From Amycolatopsis azurea DSM 43854 (GTDB lineage Bacteria; Actinomycetota; Actinomycetes; Mycobacteriales; Pseudonocardiaceae): a DNA stretch of 64,000 nt. Positions 30,401 to 34,717 of this stretch are shown piece by piece. The position numbers and the translations under genes were made by a program. Every line of letters starts with the position of its first letter. Within the stretch, counting starts at the first letter, position 1. The notes beneath the pieces are model-generated. The model was not told where the DNA came from. It searched no databases and saw nothing but the letters and a program-made list of their open reading frames with translations. Where the stretch lies: assembly GCF_001995215.1 (NCBI RefSeq), contig NZ_MUXN01000015.1, positions 124,001-188,000 on the forward strand. Direction: 5' to 3'.

Positions 30401-33400
30401 CTGAACGCCAGGTCCTCGCCCGGGGTCGCGATCACCGCGACCGGGAAGTGCACCGCGTCGGTGACCTCGACTCCGGTGAGCCGCACGGCTCCGGACGGAT
30501 CCGCGCGCTCGTCGTCACGCGGGAAGTTCTCGACGACCACGAGGGTGTCGAACGGTTCTTCCTGGCCGAAGCCGGCGACACGCTGGATTTCGCCGAGGCC
30601 GAGGTGCTGGTGGTCCAGCAGGGCCGCCTGCTCGTCCTGCGATCGCCGCAACACGGCGGCGACGGTTTCGGACGGGGACCAGCGCAGCCGCACCGGCACC
30701 GTGTTGATGTACAGGCCGACAGCCGCTTCGAGGCCGTCGGCACCGGTGTCGCGACCGGAGACCGTGCTGCCGAACAGCACGTCGTCCCGGCCGGTGAGCC
30801 CGCCGAGGAGCAGCCCCCAAGCGCCGTGCAGGACGGTGCCGAGGGTGAGGCCGTGCGCTCGCGCCATGGCGGACAGCTCCGCCGTGGCTCGCGCACCAAG
30901 GTTCAGGTGAACTCGCGACGGCCGCCTTTCGGCCGCGAGCCCTCCCTCGATCAGCCGGGTGGGTTCGTCCACTTCGGACAGTGCGTTGCGCCAGGCTTCC
31001 CGGGAGACCTCGTGATCGCGCGACGCGAGCCGCCGCAGGTGGTCCGCACGGGTGCCCGGTTCCGGGAGCGGCGCGTCCGCTCCGGCGTATCCCGCCAGCA
31101 GTTCGCGCAGCAGCACCACGACCGACCAGCCGTCGGCGATGATGTGGTGGAACGTCAGCGCCAGCTTGGCGCGGTCTTCGCCCATCCGGGCGAAGGTCGC
31201 CCGCAGCAAGGGCGGGCGCGCGAAGTCGAACCGGCGCACACGATCGGCCTCGAAGGCTTCCGCGGCATCTTCGGCGGTCACCTCCCGCCAGGGCAGTTCG
31301 GCGTGCCGGGTCACCGTCTGGACGACCTGGCCGCCGTCGAGCTGCCGGAAACCGGACCGCAGCGACGAGTACCGGTCCAGCAGCGCCTGCGCCGCCCGGC
31401 GCAGCGCGTCGGCGTCGACGTCGCCTTCGAGGTCCAGCACCTCCTGGACCGTGTAGATGTCAGCGGCCGAGCCGCCTTCGAACTCCGCGTGGAAGAAGAA
31501 CCCTTCCTGCAACGGCGTCACGGGCAGGACGTCGGCGTACTCGGCGAGCGACGCGCGTTCGGCGCCGGTCAGCTCCAGCAGCGGTCGCTCGTCCACAGTG
31601 GACACGGTGGACTCGCTGATGACCGCCTCCGCGCACGCGGCGAGCGCCTCGGGAGTCCGGTGCTGGAACACCTGACGTGGCGTGATGGCCAAGCCCTGCT
31701 CCGCCGCGCCGAGCACCAGCCGGATGGACAGGATGCTGTCGCCGCCGAGGGTGAAGAAGTCGTCGTCGGCGCCGGCCGAGCCCAGCCCGAGGACGGCCGC
31801 GACGACGTCACACAGGATCCGTTCCCGCTCGGTGCGCGGCGCGCGGCCGGTGGCGGCGGCACCGAAGTCGGGCAGGGGCAGTGAAGTGCGGTCCAGTTTG
31901 CCGTTCGGCATGATCGGCAGCCGGTCGAGCGCGAGGAACGCCGAGGGCACCATGTAGTGCGGCAGCGCCGATTCCGCGTGGGTGCGCAGGTCCGTCAGCA
32001 ACGACGGCGACCCGCCTGCCTCCGGAACGACGTACGCCACCAGGCGCCGGTCCCCCGGCTTGACCTCGCGCGGCACGACGGCGATCCGCTCGACCCCGGG
32101 ATACGCGGCGAGCGCGGACTCGATCTCCCCCGGTTCGATCCGGAACCCGCGGATCTTGACCTGGTGATCGGTGCGGCCGAGGAAGTCGAGGTTCCCGTCA
32201 GCGCGCCAGCGGACCCGGTCGCCGGTGCGGTACATGCGCTCGCCGCCACCGGCGAACGGATCGGCGACGAACCGTTCCGCCGACAGCTCCGGACGTCCGG
32301 CGTAGCCCCGGGCGAGACCGCGTCCGCCGACGTACAGTTCCCCTTCGACGCCGACCGGGACCGGCCGCAGCGCGGTGTCGAGGACATAGCAGCGGGTGTT
32401 CGGATCCGGCCTGCCGATCGGGATGGGCCCGGTCCAGCCTGGCTCGGCCGCCCAGAGCGTCGAGTTCACCGTCGCCTCAGTGAGACCGTACGCGGCGACG
32501 ACCTTCAGGTCCTCGGCCCAGCGCGCGATGAGTTCCGGTGGGACGGTCTCGGTGCCGACGATCAGCACCGCGCCCTTGGGCAGTTCGCAATCCGGCGGCA
32601 GTGCCGCGACCAGCGACGGCGGCAGGATCATGTGCGTCGCCGCGTTGGCGGCGATGTAACCGGTCAGCTCGACGCCCGCGACGCGGCGGTGCGACGGCAC
32701 CACGATCAGCGTCCCGCCGACGCACAGGGACATGACCAGATCCCAGACCGTCACGTCGAATCCGGTCGAGGCGAACTGCACCACCCGGCTGTCCTCGCCG
32801 ATCCCGATCCGCTCGGTCGCCGTACTGATCAGGCTGCCGATCCCGTCGTGGGATAGAACGACGCCCTTCGGCTTGCCCGTCGAACCCGAGGTGTAGATGA
32901 CATACGCGGCCCGGTTCAGCGCGATCCCGCTGACGTCCACAGTGGACGAAGCAAGTCCCGCGAGTTCGGCGACGATGGCCGGATCGTCGAGAAGGATCCG
33001 TTCGACGTCCGCACCGGACGGCAGCTGCGCGGCCTCGTCCTTTGTGGACACCACGATTCCCGCGCCCGCGTGGGACAGCATGTACGCGAGGCGGTCCTCG
33101 GGATGGTCGAGGTCCAGCGGGAGGTACGCGGCCCCGGCCTTCATGACGGCGAGGAGCGCGACGACGAGATCGGCCGATCTCGGCATCGCCACGGCGACGA
33201 CGTCCTCATCACCGACACCGCGCTGTCGCAGCAGGCGGGCGAGACGGTTGGCGGCGGCGTCGAGCTCGGCGTAGGTCAGCCGGACGTCCTCGCAGACGAC
33301 GGCCTCGGCGTCCGGTTTCCGCGCCACGATCCGGTCGAACGCCTCGGGCCAGGACACCTCGGGCGAATCCGCCACCGCGGTCCCGAACGCCAGCATCCGA

Positions 33401-34671
33401 GCCCGTTCCCCGGCCGAGAGCAGGTCGATCGCGGCCAGAGGCAGGTCGGCTCCCGCCGCCAGCGCGTCCAGCACCGCGGCGAACCGGCGACGGTGGTCGG
33501 CGAGTTCGTCGTCGGTGGAAACGGCCGCGTCAGCGTCGAAGTCGAAGCGAAGGCCCCGGCCCTCGCCGGCGTCATACACAGCGATGGCGACGTCGCTGAT
33601 CGGCCCGAGTTCGAGGTTGCGCACCGTGGCGCTCGCGTCCCCGAAGGCGAGTTCGCCGTCCACGGCCATGAAGTTCACGCTCAGCCCGACGAGTTCGTGC
33701 ACCCCGCCGCTCGCGCCGAGTTCGCGCGCGAGGTCCTCGCCGCGGTACCGGCTGTGTTCCAGCAGCGCGGAGACCTTTTCCGCGACCTGGGCGACGAGCC
33801 GCGCCGGTGTCGTCTCGGGTCGCACGGTCAGCCGCAGCGGCAGGACGTTCGAGACCATGCCCGGCTGCTCGCGCAGACTGCGGGTGGTGCGCGCGGTGAC
33901 CGGCAGACCGAGGACGAGGTCTTCGGCACCGGTCACGCGGTGGGCGTAGGCCGCCACGGCGGCGATCGCGACGCGGGACAGCCTCGTTCCCGCGTCGAGC
34001 GCGAACTTCCGCAGGCGTCCGGTCTTCGCCGCGGGCAGTTCCCACGAGTGCCGCCGCAGCCGGATCGGGCCGGACGACGCGCGACCGAGCAGCCGCACCG
34101 GATTCGGCCTGCCCGCGAGTTCGCCGAGCCAGTACGCGCGGTCGGCCTCGTCGTCATCGACCGCCTCGGCCAGCCCGGAAAGCGGCCAGGCGACCTCCTC
34201 GGCCGTGCCCGAGTACAGCGCCGCCGCGCGACGGGTCAGGACGGCCTGCCCGTGCGCGTCCATCACCAGGTGGTGGTAGCGCTGGAACCAGCGGACCCGG
34301 TCCTCGGCGAGGATCAGCAGGGCGTGCCCGGTGAGCGGGCCCCGGCCGAGGTCGGCCACCACGGCCAGTTCGGCCCGCGCCCACTCGTCGGCAGCACGCT
34401 CCGGATCCGGCTCGCCGGTGAAGTCGAGAACGGCGACCTCACCGGGGGTGGCCGGACGCTGGAGCGGCGTGTCGCCGTCCAGCCCGACCGTGACGTGCAG
34501 GCATTCGGCCTCCGCGACCGCCCTCCGAACGGCGTCACTCAGCCGGGTGACATCGATGTCGCCGCGCAGCTCCGCGACCCAGCCGATCGTGTAGACCGGA
34601 TCGGCCGGGTCGAGCTGCTGCGCGAGCCAGATCCCCTGCTGTGCCGGGGTCAGGGGAAAGCCGCGGTTCAT
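12412..34671 (-). CDS. Six-module siderophore NRPS (albachelin-type hydroxamate peptide synthetase)
   Basis: This 7419-residue synthetase is one of the largest bacterial polypeptides. Domain order is C-A-T, C-A-T-E, C-A(MT)-T, C-A-T, C-A-T, C-A-T-E, with phosphopantetheine serines at about 979, 2012, 3877, 4880, 5874 and 6923. Pocket residues read by alignment to GrsA are DVWIIGAVN, DVWHFSLVD (Ser), DMENLGLIN (identical to the hydroxyornithine code of coelichelin module 3), DVWHISLVD and DVWHLSLVD (Ser), and DAQEGGLVD. The predicted peptide is fhOrn-Ser-NMe-hOrn-Ser-Ser-hOrn. No thioesterase exists. ATG 34671 is preceded by GGAGG at nine bases; an in-frame GTG lies at 34686. Two domains have lost catalytic motifs (see modules 2 and 3). 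Confidence 0.95.
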   Translation of the reverse strand: MNRGFPLTPAQQGIWLAQQLDPADPVYTIGWVAELRGDIDVTRLSDAVRRAVAEAECLHVTVGLDGDTPLQRPATPGEVAVLDFTGEPDPERAADEWARAELAVVADLGRGPLTGHALLILAEDRVRWFQRYHHLVMDAHGQAVLTRRAAALYSGTAEEVAWPLSGLAEAVDDDEADRAYWLGELAGRPNPVRLLGRASSGPIRLRRHSWELPAAKTGRLRKFALDAGTRLSRVAIAAVAAYAHRVTGAEDLVLGLPVTARTTRSLREQPGMVSNVLPLRLTVRPETTPARLVAQVAEKVSALLEHSRYRGEDLARELGASGGVHELVGLSVNFMAVDGELAFGDASATVRNLELGPISDVAIAVYDAGEGRGLRFDFDADAAVSTDDELADHRRRFAAVLDALAAGADLPLAAIDLLSAGERARMLAFGTAVADSPEVSWPEAFDRIVARKPDAEAVVCEDVRLTYAELDAAANRLARLLRQRGVGDEDVVAVAMPRSADLVVALLAVMKAGAAYLPLDLDHPEDRLAYMLSHAGAGIVVSTKDEAAQLPSGADVERILLDDPAIVAELAGLASSTVDVSGIALNRAAYVIYTSGSTGKPKGVVLSHDGIGSLISTATERIGIGEDSRVVQFASTGFDVTVWDLVMSLCVGGTLIVVPSHRRVAGVELTGYIAANAATHMILPPSLVAALPPDCELPKGAVLIVGTETVPPELIARWAEDLKVVAAYGLTEATVNSTLWAAEPGWTGPIPIGRPDPNTRCYVLDTALRPVPVGVEGELYVGGRGLARGYAGRPELSAERFVADPFAGGGERMYRTGDRVRWRADGNLDFLGRTDHQVKIRGFRIEPGEIESALAAYPGVERIAVVPREVKPGDRRLVAYVVPEAGGSPSLLTDLRTHAESALPHYMVPSAFLALDRLPIMPNGKLDRTSLPLPDFGAAATGRAPRTERERILCDVVAAVLGLGSAGADDDFFTLGGDSILSIRLVLGAAEQGLAITPRQVFQHRTPEALAACAEAVISESTVSTVDERPLLELTGAERASLAEYADVLPVTPLQEGFFFHAEFEGGSAADIYTVQEVLDLEGDVDADALRRAAQALLDRYSSLRSGFRQLDGGQVVQTVTRHAELPWREVTAEDAAEAFEADRVRRFDFARPPLLRATFARMGEDRAKLALTFHHIIADGWSVVVLLRELLAGYAGADAPLPEPGTRADHLRRLASRDHEVSREAWRNALSEVDEPTRLIEGGLAAERRPSRVHLNLGARATAELSAMARAHGLTLGTVLHGAWGLLLGGLTGRDDVLFGSTVSGRDTGADGLEAAVGLYINTVPVRLRWSPSETVAAVLRRSQDEQAALLDHQHLGLGEIQRVAGFGQEEPFDTLVVVENFPRDDERADPSGAVRLTGVEVTDAVHFPVAVIATPGEDLAFSLKFDAARIDAVAAGHLAERFARLLETLTANPGLPVAAVDLLSPAERGRLAELNATAHPVPERTLAEAFAEQVAKTPSATAVVFKDTELSYADLDARAERLARRLRFLGAGPDEIVAVAVPRSVELMVALLAVHQAGAAYLPIDLDYPADRLDFMLTDSGARLVLSEPGTASRIPSVAGLTQVSVTGEAAVEDVQGVAAGPDNAAYVIYTSGSTGRPKGVAVTHRAIVNRLAWMQHEYRLTASDRVLQKTPSSFDVSVWEFFWALCEGATVVLAEPDGHRDPAYLARLIRERGITTLHFVPSMLAAFLGSEPAPGDLGSLRRVFSSGEALTGETAARWRSLTGVPLHNLYGPTEAAVDVTYFDTDGAEGAGVPIGRPVWNTRTHVLDGCLRPVPDGVPGELYLAGVQLARGYHGRPGLTAERFVADPFGEPGQRLYRTGDLVRRRADGEIDYLGRTDRQVKIRGNRIELGEIEAVLAAQPEVTAAAVVAKDGALVGYVAGGADPERLRAGVSEALPAPMVPSSFVVLDEFPLTPSGKLDVRALPAPAVEQAAATPENDRERALARIFADVLGLDAVGAHGDFFLLGGDSISSIAVSSRARRAGFELSPKDVFELRTPAALAASVTPAEPVVDDGIGALPLLPEMLRLRELGDTVRPESVLLTVPSGADVETLAAALQLVLDHHDGLRLELSRVASVLWSLEIRPQGIVQAVDLLRHATGSLEDEHRDAAGRLADNLLQAVWFDDPGRLLLVAHPVLLDVRSLTRLAADLVIAWEAVTGGHPPVFTPVRTSLRTIARRVAEVAQDPALLGEIEHWARTLAPGAFEIPADGEVLRRITLSVEDTRTLVGPLPAAVNGDVTDVLLAALKSVVDGDLLVDLHGRVDAADTIGALTSVRPVRITATGDPLAMLKAVKETVRKTPGGYGPLRYLNVQTGPLLAGLAKPRIALRYDGRIPAGPGEWQVAGYAAVPPAGDHVLRIGVACEDTEDGPRLTATFAGVAGDLADRWAAALSDLAAADTDARVGLTTSDLELVSLTQEEIARVERFSSAPVADVWPLSPLQEGLFFHSSYNSDRVDIYTIQEAIDFDHRLDVERLHAAVSALLRRIPSLGAGFTSEGLRGPVQFVAAEIEPPLSEVDLSTLPEDERQARLDELMAEDRATRFDLGAPPLFRLKLVRLGDGRDRVVLNRHLLLWDGWSAWLFIEQLFALYDLDGDDRTLPASGSYVDFLRWLDRQDIEAATEAWREALSGLAEPTVIGPEGRDLVPATPVNLDTVLPGGLSRKLREQARRHGLTVNSVLNAAWGLVLSTMTGRQDVVFGAAVAGRPAAVPEIENTIGLFLNTVPARVRLDAAESVLDLVRRLQSERMDLTPYEFMSLGVLQREAGHRVLFDTLFVLRNADGDERRDGLRHRHGITDLLNIDATHYPLTLVVTPGEEIRITLSYRDDVIDAAEAASVLGRFTSLVTQIVDDPAKPVAALATVSTEDRAALEAGWAEAEHPVVEDTIADLLATQANRTPDATAVVFGEEQLTYAELDARINRMARLLLAKGAAPEQVIALGLPRSIDMVVALFAVLRTGAAYLPLELDYPAERLAVMLEDAGPLCLVSTKDVSATLPDATPRVLVDDHEDRAFGGGPISDAERPLFARGRADRLEHPAYVIYTSGSTGKPKGVVTPYRGLTNMQLNHQGAIFAPAIASAGGRRLRIAHTVSFAFDMSWEELLWLVEGHEVHVCDEELRRDARALVAYCDEHEVDVVNVTPTYAHLLIEEGLLEGHRPALVLLGGEAVSESVWNRLRDTDGTYGYNLYGPTEYTINTLGGGTTDSDTPTVGKPIWNTRAYIVDAWLRPVRDGVAGELYIAGEGLARGYLGRPGLTAERFVADPFVPGGGRMYRTGDLVRRRADGNLDFLGRTDDQVKIRGYRVELGEIETALSRYPEVAQAAVIARPDPSAPGLQRLIGYVVPAELSGDARAEAEADQVGEWRQIYSDEYTEIPTALFTEDFAGWDSSYDGDPIPLEHMREWRQATVDRIAKLKPERVLEIGVGTGLLMGQIAPLAREYWGTDLAAPVIAKLNRELEQDPELAAKVNLRAQPAHVFDGLPAGRFDTIVINSVVQYFPSVDYLTDVVTKAIGLLAPGGALFVGDVRNLRLARAFHTAIQLTRADATSDVAQVRRAIERGAALEKELLIDPDYFTALARRLPDVAAQVRIKRARLHNELSRYRYDAVLVKEPAGTLSVAQAPRLSWDEIGSLTALEEQLTGAETLRVSRIPDARQIAEVEATRALDAGAPLIDVLDLFRAPAGIEPEDVHELGDRLGFRVYCTWSADGAFEAVFVHKGQPDALVTGVHLPVSVGTNLAKYATSPTAARGGGELVQRLRDRLKTELPDYMVPAAFVTLGALPLTDNGKLNTRALPEADQAVRLAESRPAETAAEETLCALFAEVLGLDGVGVEDNFFDLGGHSLLATRLISRARTELGAELAIRDLFEAPTVAELAARAGGGEPARPPVVRVERPERIPLSAAQRSLWLVDRMDTNAVAYNFPLTFRLRGHLDLEALRAALGDVLGRHEVLRTVFAEHDGEPYQRVLDAPEIPFAVEECDEAGLDARIAELSRTPFDLAREIPVRLRVLRLGDGDQVISVVLHHSATDEWSDRPFLGDLASAYQARLGGGSPVWTDLPVQYADFALWQKDFLDQYGADQVTFWADVLRGAPDELTLPLDRPRPLRPTGRGGKVKSPLSGELSAAVRDLAAKAGASPFMVLQAAVAALLHRTGAGDDIPLGAPIAGRTDAALDDLVGFFVNTLVLRTDLSGEPTFAALLDRVREADLAAFSHGDLPFERVVEELNPPRVPGRTPLFQVMVGYHRQSDAQDVLGLPAEWFEMDTGMAKFDLHFTMVDDGDTATLMLEYAEDLADAGTAERLLTRLTSLLEQVTAEPDRPVALLDVLIGDELALLDRWNETAHEVPVVTLPELFEAQVSRTPDAPAVVFEGMELSYVEFNARANRLARWLVEQGVGAESVVAVSLPRSLDLVVALYAVHKAGGAYLPVDRDYPADRVAFMLEDAAPAVVLDELPDLDGYSDENLGRVVDPSSPAYVIYTSGSTGRPKGVVVPHAGIVNRLLWMQDEYGLTADDRVLQKTPSSFDVSVWEFFWPLITGATLVVAKPEGHKDPEYLAELIRTAGITTVHFVPSMLALFLETADCTGLRRVICSGEALPSELAARVDVPLYNLYGPTEASVDVTAWRAGAETTPSVPIGRPVWNTRTYVLDARLRPVPPGVPGELYLAGVQLARGYLARSGLTAERFVADPFGAAGSRMYRTGDLARWSDNGVLEFLGRVDDQVKIRGFRVELGEVEAALTASASVTRAVVVAREERLVAYIVGSDDGLREAVAAKLPEHMVPSAFVTLDEIPLTPNGKLDRKALPAPEFASTEGREPRNSREEALCALFADVLGVERVGIDDGFFTLGGHSLLVMRLVSRISASLDATVSVRDVFDAPTVAALAERLAEPSAQPVLSAGNRPGVLPLSPAQQRLWFLYRLEGVTPTYNIPLAWRLHGELDADALRAAIGDVVERHETLRTVFVEEGDVVTQRILTDARPDVVFTEAGDLTAQLSAEAGRGFALDEELPIRAKVFAVSPREHVLLLVLHHVATDEGSQGPLMADLAAAYSARLAGRDPQWTAMPVQYADYALWQRELLGSTASGHIDFWQEALAGLPDELALPADRPRPAESSHRGGLVTFPIDAGLTGRVREIARRHDVSMFMLAQAAVAVLLHRLGAGDDIPLGAPSSGRADERLEPLVGFFVNSLVLRTDLSGDPAFAELLSRVRATDLAAFEHQDLPFERLVDAVNPERSLARHPLFQTMVVYLPEPGDGLTLPGLRAEREDLAQGVAKFDLEFGFLENADGISGAIEYSADLFDHETAEGFARRLVSVLEQVAADPALPVGAFEVLGENERALLDRWNETAHEVPVVTLPELFEAQVSRAPDAPAVVFEGMELSYVEFNARANRLARWLVEQGVGAESVVAVSLPRSLDLVVALYAVHKAGGAYLPLDKDYPADRLAFMLEDAAPTVVLGELPVLDGYSGENLGRVVDPSSPAYVIYTSGSTGRPKGVVVPHAGIVNRLLWMQDEYGLTADDRVLQKTPSSFDVSVWEFFWPLITGATLVVARPEGHKDPVYLAELIRDQRITTVHFVPSMLEAFLAEEPRWHDVRRVLCSGEALSPELAARVDVPLHNLYGPTEASVDVTSWEVVDDTVPIGRPVWNTRTYVLDARLRPVPPGVAGELYLAGAQLARGYLGRAGLTAERFVANPFAAGERMYRTGDLARWRADGVLDYLGRADDQVKLRGFRIELGEIESVLSARVVLREGRLVAYLTGDVDVEEVRRLAEAALPEYMVPSAFVVLDAFPLTPNGKLDRKALPAPDFAVAVSGDAPRTPREELLASLVAGVLGLEKVGVHDDFFRLGGDSIVAMQLVGRVRSAGLLLSPRDVFRHRTVAALAEVSSVRLDATASASGKPLVELDAGERAEIVDVAPDTAEVWPLTPLQAGLLFHATMDGGGPDVYTVQVSFDLHGPLDPARLRDAAQALVDRHAVLRTGYRYLASGRPVALVARSVTVPWRFVASSDAVEAEMAHDRRRFDPESAPLLRFLLMALPDGRHRLVFTHQHVLLDGWSVPQLFAELSQLYAGAGLTPARQYSDHLGWLGEQDREAAETAWRQALDGLTEPTHLVPHDPQRVSALPDRLSLELPERATGALTELARSRGLTLNTLVQTAWSIVLGRLTGRSDVVFGATVAGRPPELAGVERMIGLFINTIPVRIAVDPAEELGALLDRVQDEQSGLLAHQHFGLADIQRGAGLGELFDTLMVFESYPGADEDETGAGLRGEIVRHEDSTHYPLTWAVEPGTRLKLTAEYRSDLFEAGLPERLLPAMERVLAAMVSDVDTPVGRVDILPDADLDLIVREWNGTALDVSPSTVAGLFEDQVRRSPGATAVVSGEVAWSFTELNQRANRLARALVAHGIGPEDFVALALPRSADVLLAVLAIHKAGAAYLPLDPDHPADRLVAMLADARPKVILTEPELLESLPRNEIETLALCALVTEDRQAHDLTDRDRVRPLDPEHPAYVIYTSGSTGTPKGVVVPHRGVVNLFHSHRATLHRPAVEATGKPHLSVGHAWSFSFDASWQPQLWLLDGHAVHIVDEETRRDPELLAAMIERDGFDFIEVTPSFFVQMAEAGLLDGDRCPLAVIGVGGEAVPESLWRRLATLDGTEAFNLYGPTESTVDALVARIGDSDRPLVGRPVANTRAYVLDASLRPVPPGVTGELYLAGSGLARGYLGRAALTSERFVADPFGPAGARMYRTGDLARWTADGRLDFGGRADDQAKIRGFRVEPGEVEAVLERHGDVTRAVVVVREDRPRVKQLVAYVVSTVDRAELRRFAAETLPEYMVPAAFVALDVLPVLSNGKLDRKALPAPDYAELAGGRAPETAYEKTLCALFAEVLDVPGLGADDDFFALGGDSIVAMRLVSRARAAGLKITPHEVFARRTVAALAEVAESLEDDGAIAPTPIMHALRELGGPIAGYHQAALLQTPSGMTGEQLNSVIGAVVERHDMLRARLDRSVDGWALRVAESVDVVLERVDASDGDLFALIERHAEPTRSRLDPDAGVMLSATWFDAGSAGPGRLLLMIHHLAVDGVSWRILLPDLASAWESVALGAAPDLPSADTSFRRWSRALSTQDRGGELDRWKSVLGGADPLELDRPLDPGRDVLGTVKKLSLTLPASRTAPLLSRVPSAFGATINDVLLTGLALAVARWRRDGGRAVLVDVEGHGREEDLAGGADLSRTVGWFTSVVPVCLDLGDLDLDDAFAGGAAAGVALERVQAQLDGLPDGGIGHGLLRYLDPRTGPELAKFAKPQIEFNYLGRIGVPEATDWSYAAEAEAAEIGADEEMPVSHALTVNALTEDRPGGTELGAQWSWPEAMLTEESVRDLAEDWFTALDALTRRADSSDTPKENKP
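12415..16851 (-). other. NRPS module 6: C - A(hOrn?) - T - E, no thioesterase
   Basis: Residues 5941-7419. C reads QHVLLDG, with Gln6071 replacing the first histidine and the catalytic His6072 kept. The A pocket DAQEGGLVD is not one I recognise; hydroxyornithine is expected from product logic. T has GGDS at Ser6923. The terminal epimerase is intact, with HHLAVDG at His7093, EGHGRE and NYLGR. The protein ends without a thioesterase or reductase. Attack of the delta N-hydroxyl on the thioester would release a cyclic hydroxyornithine. Confidence 0.82.
17948..18186 (-). repeat. Intragenic repeat in NRPS module 5, partner of 20951-21189
   Basis: A 239-base stretch of the A domain is identical to 20951-21189 except for two bases, while the flanking sequence is clearly diverged. 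It encodes the A3-A4 core region (serine pocket and YTSGSTG). The block uses more A/T-ending codons than the rest of the gene. Confidence 0.93.
18361..18580 (-). repeat. Intragenic repeat in NRPS module 5, partner of 21364-21583
   Basis: This 220-base block covers the C-A linker and the A1-A2 core of module 5. It differs from 21364-21583 at only about four positions. It encodes DRWNETAHEVPVVTLPELFE and the following LSYVEFNARANRLARWL. Confidence 0.92.
20951..21189 (-). repeat. Intragenic repeat in NRPS module 4, partner of 17948-18186
   Basis: This is the module 4 copy of the near-identical A-domain block, exactly 3003 bases from its partner, so the reading frame and domain position are the same. 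The two mismatches lie next to the segment encoding VVPHAG. Confidence 0.93.
21364..21583 (-). repeat. Intragenic repeat in NRPS module 4, partner of 18361-18580
   Basis: This is the module 4 copy of the linker and A1-A2 block. Identity falls off sharply at 21584 where the upstream C domain begins to differ, so the exchange boundary lies at the C-A linker. Confidence 0.92.
22897..27261 (-). other. NRPS module 3: C (altered HHxxxDG) - A(hOrn) with inserted N-methyltransferase - T
   Basis: Residues 2471-3925. C reads HLLLWDG (His2610, Leu2611, Asp2615), so the second, catalytic histidine is leucine. The A domain has pocket DMENLGLIN, the hydroxyornithine code. It is interrupted between the A8 and A10 motifs by a SAM-dependent methyltransferase (about 3375-3800) with VLEIGVGTG near 3453. 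This predicts an alpha-N-methyl-hydroxyornithine. T has GGHS at Ser3877. Confidence 0.87.
27262..31551 (-). other. NRPS module 2: C - A(Ser) - T - degenerate E
   Basis: Residues 1041-2470. C has HHIIADG at His1175-Asp1180. The A pocket DVWHFSLVD is the classical serine code, as in EntF. T has GGDS at Ser2012. The following epimerase-like domain (about 2040-2460) reads AHPVLLD at residue 2175 where HHxxxDG is expected. It has DLHGRV in place of EGHGRE and RYDGR in place of NYLGR. These losses predict an inactive epimerase, leaving L-Ser at position 2. Confidence 0.85.
31552..34671 (-). other. NRPS module 1: starter C - A - T
   Basis: Residues 1-1040. The first condensation domain has an intact HHLVMD (His133-His134, Asp138) although no aminoacyl donor precedes it. 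It probably acts as a starter C, for example acylating the first residue; the alpha-N-acetyl group known from albachelin would fit. The A domain (about 439-935) has YTSGSTGKPKG near 592 and pocket DVWIIGAVN, which I cannot match to a known code from memory; formyl-hydroxyornithine is inferred from the tailoring genes. The carrier motif is GGDS at Ser979, with no epimerase. Confidence 0.8.
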
Positions 34672-34717
34672 CGGTGTTGCCTCCACCGTTCGAAGGGCGC
34701 GAAACGTCGTCCGTGGG

